A stretch of DNA of 5,503 nt, taken from positions 1 through 5,503 of the forward strand of contig JBAXRP010000283.1 in the NCBI GenBank assembly GCA_037131145.1. The letters run 5' to 3'. Positions 1 through 5,503 of the stretch are shown piece by piece. The stretch comes from CAIVAT01 sp037131145. Its GTDB lineage: Bacteria > Bacteroidota > Bacteroidia > Bacteroidales > FEN-979. The notes beneath the pieces were generated by a model, which was not told the DNA's origin, did no database searches, and saw only the letters and a list, made by a program, of their open reading frames with translations. The position numbers were made by a program, and so were the translations under genes. Within the stretch, counting starts at the first letter, position 1; every line of letters starts with the position of its first letter.

Positions 1-1
1 A

Positions 2-67
2 GCTCTCTTCCCGCGCGTCGCCCTGAGCGGTGGTTTTAATAATTTGGTCGAGATAAGCTGTTGTCAT
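2..67 (-). CDS. N-terminal fragment of an unidentified protein, possibly a DNA methyltransferase (cut by window edge)
   Basis: Reading the minus strand from the ATG at 67-65, 22 codons are open to the window edge, beginning MTTAYLDQIIKTT and continuing AQGDAREES. The start is supported by a Bacteroidetes-type -7 box about 30 bases upstream (99-106) and by the absence of any competing plus-strand gene. The pattern of an early Tyr-Leu-x-x-Ile helix followed by G-D-A-x-E-E-S resembles, from memory, the N-termini of large N6-adenine DNA methyltransferase / restriction-modification proteins (type ISP or Eco57I-like), which often start with a Y-x-x-x-I helix and a G-x-A-x-E-x-S/T-Y motif. That assignment is inference from 22 residues; no catalytic motif lies in the window. 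It is divergent from the large peptidase gene, so the two do not share an operon. Confidence 0.45.
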   Translation of the reverse strand, partial: MTTAYLDQIIKTTAQGDAREES

Positions 68-98
68 AAAATCAGTTACTAATTTTTTCCTGATTTTA

Positions 99-106
99 CA
101 AAGTTA
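99..106 (-). promoter_or_regulatory. Bacteroidetes-type -7 promoter box for the leftward gene
   Basis: The minus strand reads TAACTTTG here, a full match to the TAnnTTTG element used by the Bacteroidetes primary sigma factor. It lies 31 bases before the leftward ATG, which would give a leader of roughly 25 bases. I do not see a convincing TTTG or TTG -33 element at 19-21 bases upstream, so the promoter rests on one box. Confidence 0.4.
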
Positions 107-120
107 GTCAAATTTATTTG

Positions 121-154
121 GCTTCATGATTGCCTGATTTTCTCAGCATGAAGC
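121..154. repeat. Perfect 8-bp inverted repeat between divergent genes
   Basis: GCTTCATG at 121-128 is the exact reverse complement of CATGAAGC at 147-154, separated by 18 bases. It sits between the leftward gene and the peptidase gene, just upstream of the leftward -7 box. The half-site spacing would suit a dimeric regulator, or it could form a weak hairpin. There is no T-run after it, so it is not a factor-independent terminator. A chance match of this size in a 180-base intergenic region cannot be excluded. Confidence 0.3.
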
Positions 155-247
155 AGGTCGAATCTTCATAACTTCGCAAATCAATAGGCAACCCATTACA
201 AACATTTGTCGTCTTATCATCAATTGTAATAACTTACTGAAATTAAA

Positions 248-3200
248 ATGAATATACAGTTTTTCTTTAGGTTGATTTTTTTTCTGATTCTGGCGTCTGG
301 CGCTCCTGCAATGTCACAGTCTCACGATATTCAGCGAATAGCTCCCACACATAGCGCGATTGCCAGGATCCGCGATTCAATTACTTCCGTCAGGCTGCCA
401 TTGCTGCCTTTTCCAGAACAGTATCGCCACCGTTCCCTTCCGCCTGTTGTTGATAATACTCTGAACGAATACTGGCACGGAATCAGGGATCAGTTTATGT
501 TTTACAGTTGCCAGCAACATGCCGGCGTTGGTTATGTTTTCAGCTATGAAATCAACCGGGCGCGAAATAAACCGGGTTCTTCCTGGGAAAATTGCTACCC
601 TCCGCATTATACCTGGAATTTTATGAACGAGGGCGACCGCTATACGGGCGCAAATTTTCTTCAGAGTTTTGAGATCATCAAACAGCAGGGGCATTTAACT
701 TCTGACGATTACGGAAATGATTCTTCACAGTCATATCTTGGCTGGATAAGCGGATATGATAAATATTACCGGGGAATGACCAACAGGATCAAACAGGTTT
801 ATGCAATCCAGGTCAATAACTACTCCGGGATCAATCAGTTGAGAAACTATTTGTACGATCATCTTGATGGTTCGGCAACCGGAGGAATCGTGTGTTTTAC
901 AACCAGCAGCGGCACACTCTATAATATGATGCCGCTGCCTGCCGGTACGACCGAGGAGGGAAAAAATGTGATTCTTTCCTGGTCGCCGGATCCCGATCAT
1001 GGCTTGACGATAGTGGGCTACAACGACTCGATAAGGTTTGATGTTAATCAGGATGGGCAGTTTACAAACAATCTCGACATCAACGGAGATGGAGTAGTGG
1101 ATGTACGCGACTGGGAGATTGGCGGTTTTAAAATTGCCAACTCTTATGGCGGCTGGTGGAGCGATGAAGGATATGTTTATGCTTTGTACGCCTCCTTTTC
1201 CATGGATTATCCATACGGCGGGGTCTGGAATAACCGCGTTTATGCAGTTGAACCGGATTATAATTATAAACCGTTGCTAACGGTGAAAGTAAGTCTTTCA
1301 CATAACGCAAGGAACAAGATTAAACTCCTCGCGGGCGTGAGCGGCGATACTACTCTGGAGATGCCTGAACATGTTATAGACTTCCCGATTTTCAATTTCC
1401 AGGGGGGAAATCATTTCATGCAAGGCAACGATACTATTCCTGATAACAGCTCTATTGAATTGGGATTGGACGTTACTTCGCTTGTGAATTATATTCCGTC
1501 AGGAGAGGCTGCCCGTTATTTTCTGATGGTTGAAGAGCAGGATCCCGAACATCTTGGAGAGGGAACCATTAACGAGGTTTCGTTCATCAATTATGAGAAT
1601 GAAATCCATGAATTTCCGGCGCGGGAAACGGATTTAGCAATTGCAGATAACGGGCTTACATTGGTTTCTGCTGTTGCTACAATTATCAAACCGGTTGTTC
1701 AGATTACCACAGACGCGCTTCCTCCTTTTAATAACACACAACCTTATCAGGCGCAATTAACAGCAATCGGAGGAGCCCAGCCTTATGCCTGGTCGCTGGT
1801 TGAAAACTACACGCGCCAGCCTTCGGCGACTCCCCTACCGCCAATCGGCGGATCGTCAATTGTGGTTCATCAGGAATTTAAATCTTTTGTGGCTGTTCCG
1901 CTGCCTTTTAGTTTTCCTTTCTATGGAAAAAACCGGGATACCATTTATGTAAATAATTATGGCTTCATCGCTTTTGAGCCATATTTTTTGCCCGAGCCAT
2001 ACGTTACCGATGAAATGAATATGCTGGAGTCATTCCCCGTGATTGCCCCGTCGTTTTCGCAAAATTATGCCTACCTGACTTCAGATAACGACGGGATTTG
2101 GTTTAATGCTGATGCAAATCAGGCTACGATCAAATGGCGCGCTTCGGTTGCGCCATACTATACAACCTCTTCCAACGATTTCGCGCTGGTTTTATATCCC
2201 GATGGCAAATTCGCCTTTATTTATGGAACCATGGATAACCGGAATTTTATCCAAAAGACATTCTGTGGAGTATCAAAGGGAGATAATAAAAACTTTAACC
2301 TCGATACCCAATGGAATGCGAATGAACTTTCGGATAAAAGCTGGATGTATTATCCTTCCAAAGTTCCGCAAGGCATATTATTAAATGAATCGGGTCTGCT
2401 TACGGTTGCCGGAATTGATCCTTCCAGTATATATAATCTGAATATCCGTGTTGCCGATGCAGCTAAAATTGAGGATTCCCAAGTTTTTAACCTGTCTGAC
2501 GGACTCATTATCGAACATCAGCTTGTGAGCGATGGCGGTGAATTTCTGAAGCCCGGAAAACCGGCGTCAATAACGCTGCGCCTCACCAATCAGGGAAATG
2601 CATCCATGACCAATCTGCAACTCAGCCTGAGGACAGCGGATTCATTGGTTCAGATTACTGACAGCCTGCAAACCGTTGCATTACTTGAACCCGGTCAGAC
2701 ATTATCAATACCGGCAGCTTTTTCATTAACGGTTTCGGGTTTACTGCCAAATGATTATCCTGTGATGATGAATATAAACGCCCGACTGACTGAAAAATCG
2801 TGGAATAATGATATTTGTTTGCGGGTTGCAGCGCCGGTTATTATTATTGAATCTCCCCAAATATCTGATGGAGCCAACAATTTGTTAGATCCGGGAGAGG
2901 TTGCCGACCTCGTAGTACATATAAGGAATTCAGGTCTTCTGGGCGCCGATAACCTTGAACTAAATCTATTTTCACGCGATTCACTCGTGATAATCCTTTC
3001 TTCTGATGTTATTCCGATAGATCAGCTAAGTCCTTTTTCGCTGAATGAATATCGTTTCCAACTGTTGGCTTCGCGCGCCACTCATCCGGGAACGTCTGAT
3101 ACGCTTTATCTCATCCTTAATGATTCATCCGGCATACTCCAATCGCGCGAGATAATCCTTTCGCTTGGGAAAAAACCGGTTGCCGTGGTGAATCTTTCAG

Positions 3201-4315
3201 TTTCAAAGGGATCTATGTTGGCTATGGTTAATGCTCTCGACAGTCTTCATGTTGATTATGATACAATCAATTCGCTGTTATTTGATTATAATCTCTATTC
3301 CTCAATATTTCTCATTCTCGGTACAAACGTCCAGGAATCACATACTATTACCGTTGAGGAGGGAGCTTCGCTTTCAGGCTACCTGCTTAGAAATGGAAAT
3401 CTCTACATGGAGGGGTATTCCACCTGGTACTACCTGAATAAAACCCCGTTGCATCCATATTTCAAATATACAAGTGAAAAAATTCCGGTTTATTTTTATC
3501 CTGAAGTAGCGGGCGTGGCGCAGACATTTGCCGATTCTATGACTTATAACTATTCCTCGCCGGTTAATTATGCGGTATTCAGTTTTCAGCCAAAAACGCC
3601 CGCTTATTCAACGCTTACCAATCAGGACAGTTTGGCGCGGAATCTCGAAATTGTGTATGACGGCGCTGATTATAAAACCATAGGCGCTATTCCCGAATTT
3701 GGTTCAATGACAGGCAATGGGGAACCTTCATCCCAAAAAACGCTAATGCAGCGTTATCTTGACTTTTTTAAACTGAATACCACCGGTCCGTATCCCTATT
3801 TCCATGCTTCGCAAACAATCGTAAACAGTTACAAGACACTCAATTTTACTGATGATTCCTTCGATAATATCGTCAGCCGGATATGGGAGTTCGAGGGTGG
3901 AGAACCGTCAACCAGCTCTGAAACTAATCCGACAATCCTGTATTCCCAACCGGGAAAATTTGACGTTAAACTAACCGTATCCGATGGGATTCATACAAAA
4001 GCTATTCTGAAAAAGGATTATATTCTGGTGGAACAAAGTACCGGGATTACTTCGCGCATGGCTGATTCCTTGTTCAGGATTTATCCGAATCCAACAACGG
4101 GAGCAATTAGTATTTCAGTTAATCCGCAGATTTCCGGCACCGGAACCATTGCGATATTTGATTTGACCGGACGGAAGATGAATGAGTTCCGGTGTGAATT
4201 AGGAAAAAACAACCTGCCTGTCGCGCTTCAATTGCCGGGCTACCGAAAAGGGATGTATTTGGTGCTTTTGAAATGCGGGGATATTGGTTCCACGCAGAAG
4301 CTGGTTGTTGAATGA
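248..4315 (+). CDS. Secreted multidomain papain-like (C1A) cysteine peptidase, T9SS substrate
   Basis: This 1355-residue exported protein is predicted to cleave peptide bonds by a papain-type mechanism. A signal peptide (residues 1 to ~22, hydrophobic from FFFRLIFFLILASG) supports the ATG at 248. The peptidase domain spans ~65-335: oxyanion Gln82 and Cys88 (same six-residue spacing as papain Q19/C25), His251 in DHGLTIVGYND, Asn298 in IANSYGGWWSDEGY. Cys88 is followed by Gln, not the usual Trp. Between His and Asn lie two EF-hand-like calcium loops (265-276, 277-288). Then follow a beta domain (~341-480), an Ig-like He_PIG domain (482-519 and 703-741) apparently split by a nidogen-like domain (~527-701), two related beta domains (~754-865, ~866-973), a possible amidotransferase-like alpha/beta fold (~976-1175), a PKD domain (~1183-1263) and a type A T9SS sorting tail (~1276-1355). 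Little room exists for a propeptide. The tail predicts passage through T9SS and surface attachment or release. Peptidase and tail are secure; middle domain borders are estimates, and the substrate is unknown. Confidence 0.9.
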   Translation: MNIQFFFRLIFFLILASGAPAMSQSHDIQRIAPTHSAIARIRDSITSVRLPLLPFPEQYRHRSLPPVVDNTLNEYWHGIRDQFMFYSCQQHAGVGYVFSYEINRARNKPGSSWENCYPPHYTWNFMNEGDRYTGANFLQSFEIIKQQGHLTSDDYGNDSSQSYLGWISGYDKYYRGMTNRIKQVYAIQVNNYSGINQLRNYLYDHLDGSATGGIVCFTTSSGTLYNMMPLPAGTTEEGKNVILSWSPDPDHGLTIVGYNDSIRFDVNQDGQFTNNLDINGDGVVDVRDWEIGGFKIANSYGGWWSDEGYVYALYASFSMDYPYGGVWNNRVYAVEPDYNYKPLLTVKVSLSHNARNKIKLLAGVSGDTTLEMPEHVIDFPIFNFQGGNHFMQGNDTIPDNSSIELGLDVTSLVNYIPSGEAARYFLMVEEQDPEHLGEGTINEVSFINYENEIHEFPARETDLAIADNGLTLVSAVATIIKPVVQITTDALPPFNNTQPYQAQLTAIGGAQPYAWSLVENYTRQPSATPLPPIGGSSIVVHQEFKSFVAVPLPFSFPFYGKNRDTIYVNNYGFIAFEPYFLPEPYVTDEMNMLESFPVIAPSFSQNYAYLTSDNDGIWFNADANQATIKWRASVAPYYTTSSNDFALVLYPDGKFAFIYGTMDNRNFIQKTFCGVSKGDNKNFNLDTQWNANELSDKSWMYYPSKVPQGILLNESGLLTVAGIDPSSIYNLNIRVADAAKIEDSQVFNLSDGLIIEHQLVSDGGEFLKPGKPASITLRLTNQGNASMTNLQLSLRTADSLVQITDSLQTVALLEPGQTLSIPAAFSLTVSGLLPNDYPVMMNINARLTEKSWNNDICLRVAAPVIIIESPQISDGANNLLDPGEVADLVVHIRNSGLLGADNLELNLFSRDSLVIILSSDVIPIDQLSPFSLNEYRFQLLASRATHPGTSDTLYLILNDSSGILQSREIILSLGKKPVAVVNLSVSKGSMLAMVNALDSLHVDYDTINSLLFDYNLYSSIFLILGTNVQESHTITVEEGASLSGYLLRNGNLYMEGYSTWYYLNKTPLHPYFKYTSEKIPVYFYPEVAGVAQTFADSMTYNYSSPVNYAVFSFQPKTPAYSTLTNQDSLARNLEIVYDGADYKTIGAIPEFGSMTGNGEPSSQKTLMQRYLDFFKLNTTGPYPYFHASQTIVNSYKTLNFTDDSFDNIVSRIWEFEGGEPSTSSETNPTILYSQPGKFDVKLTVSDGIHTKAILKKDYILVEQSTGITSRMADSLFRIYPNPTTGAISISVNPQISGTGTIAIFDLTGRKMNEFRCELGKNNLPVALQLPGYRKGMYLVLLKCGDIGSTQKLVVE

Positions 4316-4320
4316 TGGTA

Positions 4321-4349
4321 AAGTCCCAAATTCAAAGTCCCAGATTTCA
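4321..4349. repeat. Degenerate two-copy tandem repeat after the peptidase gene
   Basis: AAGTCCCAAATTCA at 4321-4334 is followed directly by a variant copy beginning AAGTCCCAGATTTCA at 4335, a period of 14 bases with small differences. It lies six bases after the peptidase stop codon. Low-complexity intergenic repeats of this flavour (AAATTC / AAGTCCC words) are, from memory, common between Bacteroidetes genes; no function is implied. It forms no hairpin. Confidence 0.5.
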
Positions 4350-4402
4350 AGAGAAAAACGAGATATAGTCATGGTTTGAAAAGCAGCCCGCCAATAATTG
4401 AA

Positions 4403-4835
4403 ATGCTTTTCCCCGGGGGGAAATCAAAAGCCTTGATTTTAAGTTTTGATGACGGGAATGTTACCGACAAAAGGCTTGTAAAACTGATGAACAAATACGG
4501 ACTGATCGGAACTTTTCATAAACTTGGCGCTAAAGATTATCTCGCAAAGGAATAAATTAAAGTTGTTTATAAGGTCACGAAGTATCTTCACATACTGCTA
4601 TTCACCCCAATCTTCATGATATTTCCAGGGCAAAGGTTCTTATTTGGTGGGTGAAGACCGGAGAGAACTTGAACGGTTATCCGGTAATCTTGTCCGGGGG
4701 ATGGTATATCCTTTTGGTAATTATTTGGCAAGGCTTATTTCACTCCCGATAACCCGGAAAGTGATAAAAAATACATCTGATTTTATGGTACCCGATTGCA
4801 TACCCATGGGGATTCTTGCTGAGAGGCTCGCCTGA
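4403..4835 (+). pseudogene. Degraded polysaccharide deacetylase (NodB-like) pseudogene
   Basis: Intact members of this family remove N- or O-acetyl groups from polysaccharides using a metal held by an Asp and two His residues. The remains read across three frames. From the ATG at 4403 the frame gives SKALILSFDDG (metal and base Asp codons 4448-4453), a DKRLVKLMNKYG helix and GTF, then stops at TAA 4553. The same frame resumes with IKVVY. Near 4571 one base is missing, after which the next frame gives GHEVSSHTAIHPNLHDISR with the His-x-x-x-His-Pro metal motif at 4591-4608. Near 4642-4646 a second base is missing, and the third frame gives VGEDRRELERLSG and VRGMVYPFGNY, closing at TGA 4835. The match fades after GNY (about 4724), so the 3' part may also be deleted or diverged. 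The GTFHKLG stretch looks shortened against the recalled GTF-x-L-N-x-G pattern. No full-length protein can be made. Motif order makes the family secure; the exact 3' end is uncertain. Confidence 0.85.
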
Positions 4836-4893
4836 AATTGTCTCATCTGCATTTCTCTGGTTTTTTACAGAGTTAAAGTTCCGTGTAACAAAA

Positions 4894-5006
4894 TACATTC
4901 CTTTTACAGGGATAATTTTGTTTTGAATTTTATTTAATTTTGACAAGGTTAGTCCTCCTAAGCGCTTTTTAATATTTGTAGTGAAATCCCGTAAAACAGG
5001 GATGTA
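4894..5006. repeat. Imperfect inverted repeats bounding ~113 bases upstream of the OmpA-type gene
   Basis: The segment near 4894-4911 (TACATTCCTTTTACAGGG) is nearly the reverse complement of 4988-5006 (CCCGTAAAACAGGGATGTA), with about 16 paired positions allowing small gaps. The right arm also contains its own short hairpin, TCCC at 4987-4990 with GGGA at 4999-5002. The ends could be the terminal repeats of a small miniature element or the base of a long leader stem. I cannot see a convincing target-site duplication, so a mobile origin is only a possibility. Confidence 0.25.
4913..4942 (+). promoter_or_regulatory. Two TAATTTTG boxes, candidate -7 elements for the downstream gene
   Basis: TAATTTTG occurs twice, at 4913-4920 and 4935-4942, spaced 22 bases apart; each matches the Bacteroidetes -7 consensus TAnnTTTG. 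The second would start transcription near 4950 and give a leader of about 135 bases before the ATG at 5084. Neither has a clear -33 TTTG at the usual 19-21 base distance (the nearest TTTG ends 14 bases before the second box), and the region is AT-rich, so chance is possible. Confidence 0.35.
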
Positions 5007-5012
5007 CAAGGG

Positions 5013-5037
5013 GGTCGCTTGGATTCTTTTTGCGATC
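5013..5037 (+). other. Possible leader stem-loop upstream of the OmpA-type gene
   Basis: GGTCGC at 5013-5018 can pair with GCGATC at 5032-5037 (six pairs including one G-U) around a 13-base loop. It lies 46 bases before the ATG at 5084. With the hairpin at 4987-5002 it suggests a folded 5' leader, but both stems are short and no known riboswitch class is recognisable. Confidence 0.2.
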
Positions 5038-5083
5038 ATCAAAGATATTAAAGTCAAATTCTAACTCACAAATCGTAAAGTCC

Positions 5084-5461
5084 ATGAAAACACTTGTTGG
5101 AGTATTCGTAACATTTTTACTATCTCTTCTCATTAATGATGCGCCCGCACAATTTTTTAATGTTCCGAAAGTGATCGAAAACAAAACAAATAAGCGTATA
5201 AATGACAATATTGACAAGGGAATAGACAAAGCGCTTGGTGAAACGGAGAAAGGTATAAAAGGTGATACAACGAAAGATAATAAAACCGTTAAACCCGCTA
5301 AGGAAAATGAAAATAAAACGGACAAGCCAAAACCGACGGAGTTCCACCAAGACCAGCCATCTCTGCAATCCTACTCAAATTACGATTTTGTTGCAGGCTA
5401 CAAGGTGATTTTATTTGAAGATTTCAGCCAGGATGCTGTCGGCGATTTTCCAGCGCTCTGA
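5084..5461 (+). CDS. Exported OmpA-family-type protein, N-terminal part, ended by a probable nonsense codon
   Basis: From the ATG at 5084 the frame encodes 125 residues. A signal peptide (MKTLVGVFVTFLLSLLINDAPA, in two parts: charged MKT, then a hydrophobic core, with likely cleavage APA|Q at 22/23) fixes this start; an in-frame TTG at 5030 would only add a charged stretch. Residues ~26-60 are a Lys/Asn/Asp-rich, probably helical segment (KRINDNIDKGIDKALGE), ~61-85 a Lys/Thr/Glu-rich linker, and ~86-125 an ordered segment with SYSNYDFVAG and ILFEDFSQDAVGDFPAL. This order matches, from memory, the front of Bacteroidetes outer-membrane proteins that end in an OmpA-like peptidoglycan-binding domain, where FPALW is the usual continuation. 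Here TGA at 5459-5461 stands where Trp (TGG) is expected, and the frame stays open afterwards. So this is probably a broken or error-bearing gene rather than a 125-residue protein. The OmpA assignment is inference, as the C-terminal domain is outside the window. Confidence 0.7.
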   Translation: MKTLVGVFVTFLLSLLINDAPAQFFNVPKVIENKTNKRINDNIDKGIDKALGETEKGIKGDTTKDNKTVKPAKENENKTDKPKPTEFHQDQPSLQSYSNYDFVAGYKVILFEDFSQDAVGDFPAL

Positions 5462-5503
5462 ACCACCGATGCCGCCGGTGAAGTGAACACATTAAATGTA
5501 GCC
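5462..5503 (+). pseudogene. In-frame continuation of the OmpA-type gene past TGA 5459 (cut by window edge)
   Basis: The fourteen codons after the TGA, in the same frame, are all open and read TTDAAGEVNTLNVA. A segment of the form N/T-T-x-x-x-G-E-V-x-T-x-N is what I recall following FPALW in related proteins, so the coding signal seems to continue through the stop. This supports a single-base change of TGG to TGA rather than a natural end of the gene. The rest of the protein lies beyond the window. Confidence 0.5.

Noticed and set aside
201..208. AACATTTG as a -7 box for the peptidase gene
   Set aside because: It has one mismatch at a key position and no TTTG or TTG at the proper distance upstream; I do not see a convincing promoter for this gene.
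1040..1111. Dockerin domain implying a cellulosome
   Set aside because: Although the second loop is dockerin-like, the pair is embedded inside the peptidase fold rather than being a separate terminal module, and no cohesin is present.
377..1310. Three minus-strand open frames (377-694, 731-1000, 1128-1310)
   Set aside because: They lie opposite the peptidase domain, whose motifs are unmistakable on the plus strand; their translations show no domain or signal features.
2106..3437. Plus-strand open frames at 2106-2384 and 3231-3437
   Set aside because: Both are out-of-frame readings inside the large gene, where the main frame shows clear domain patterns.
4407..4423. TTTTCCCCGGGGGGAAA as a terminator hairpin for the peptidase gene
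   Set aside because: It is nearly palindromic but has no loop and no T-run, and it encodes the FPGG of the deacetylase N-terminus.
5030..5083. Alternative TTG start adding 18 residues to the OmpA-type protein
   Set aside because: The ATG at 5084 begins directly with a typical signal peptide; the extra residues are Ser/Lys/Asn-rich and lie in leader-like sequence.
4740..5368. Minus-strand open frames at 4740-5057, 4969-5325 and 5120-5368
   Set aside because: They overlap the deacetylase remains and the exported protein. Their hydrophobic, Phe-rich translations are the expected antisense of Lys/Asn-rich coding sequence.
5459..5461. Genetic code with TGA read as Trp
   Set aside because: The large gene uses TGG throughout for Trp and ends at a TGA (4313-4315) right after a complete sorting tail, so TGA acts as stop here.

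Overview
The window looks like a piece of a Bacteroidetes (Bacteroidota) chromosome. The strongest evidence is the C-terminal tail of the large protein (residues ~1276-1355: YPNPTTG, then IAIFDLTGRK, then GMYLVLL and KLVVE), a type A sorting domain of the type IX secretion system (T9SS), which is confined to this phylum. Moderate AT content, TAnnTTTG-type promoter boxes and an OmpA-family exported protein of a type common in Bacteroidetes agree with this. I cannot place it below phylum level; an uncultured member of the Bacteroidales or a relative is a guess.

Layout. (1) 2-67, minus strand: the first 22 codons of a gene running off the left edge, possibly a DNA methyltransferase, with a good -7 box (TAACTTTG) upstream. 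(2) 68-247: a divergent intergenic region with a perfect 8-bp inverted repeat. (3) 248-4315, plus strand: one intact 1355-residue gene filling three quarters of the window. It encodes a secreted papain-like (C1A) cysteine peptidase with its catalytic residues in place, followed by a long chain of beta-rich accessory domains, a PKD domain and the T9SS tail. (4) 4321-4349: a short degenerate tandem repeat. (5) 4403-4835, plus strand: the wreck of a polysaccharide deacetylase (NodB-like) gene, readable only by passing one stop codon and two single-base frameshifts. (6) 4836-5083: non-coding, with candidate promoter boxes and imperfect inverted repeats that look like a structured leader. (7) 5084-5503, plus strand: the start of an exported OmpA-family-type protein whose frame meets a TGA at 5459 exactly where relatives are recalled to have Trp; the same frame stays open to the window end.

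The peptidase is probably exported to the cell surface or medium, where its adhesive-type modules could hold it on a substrate or on the cell. The plus-strand genes do not look like an operon: each has its own upstream gap and the two after the peptidase carry lesions. The most notable points are the calcium-loop insertion between the catalytic His and Asn, the nidogen-like domain apparently nested in an Ig-like domain, and the two neighbouring damaged genes. I see no RNA gene, CRISPR array, insertion sequence or phage gene, and nothing that amounts to a clearly new system.
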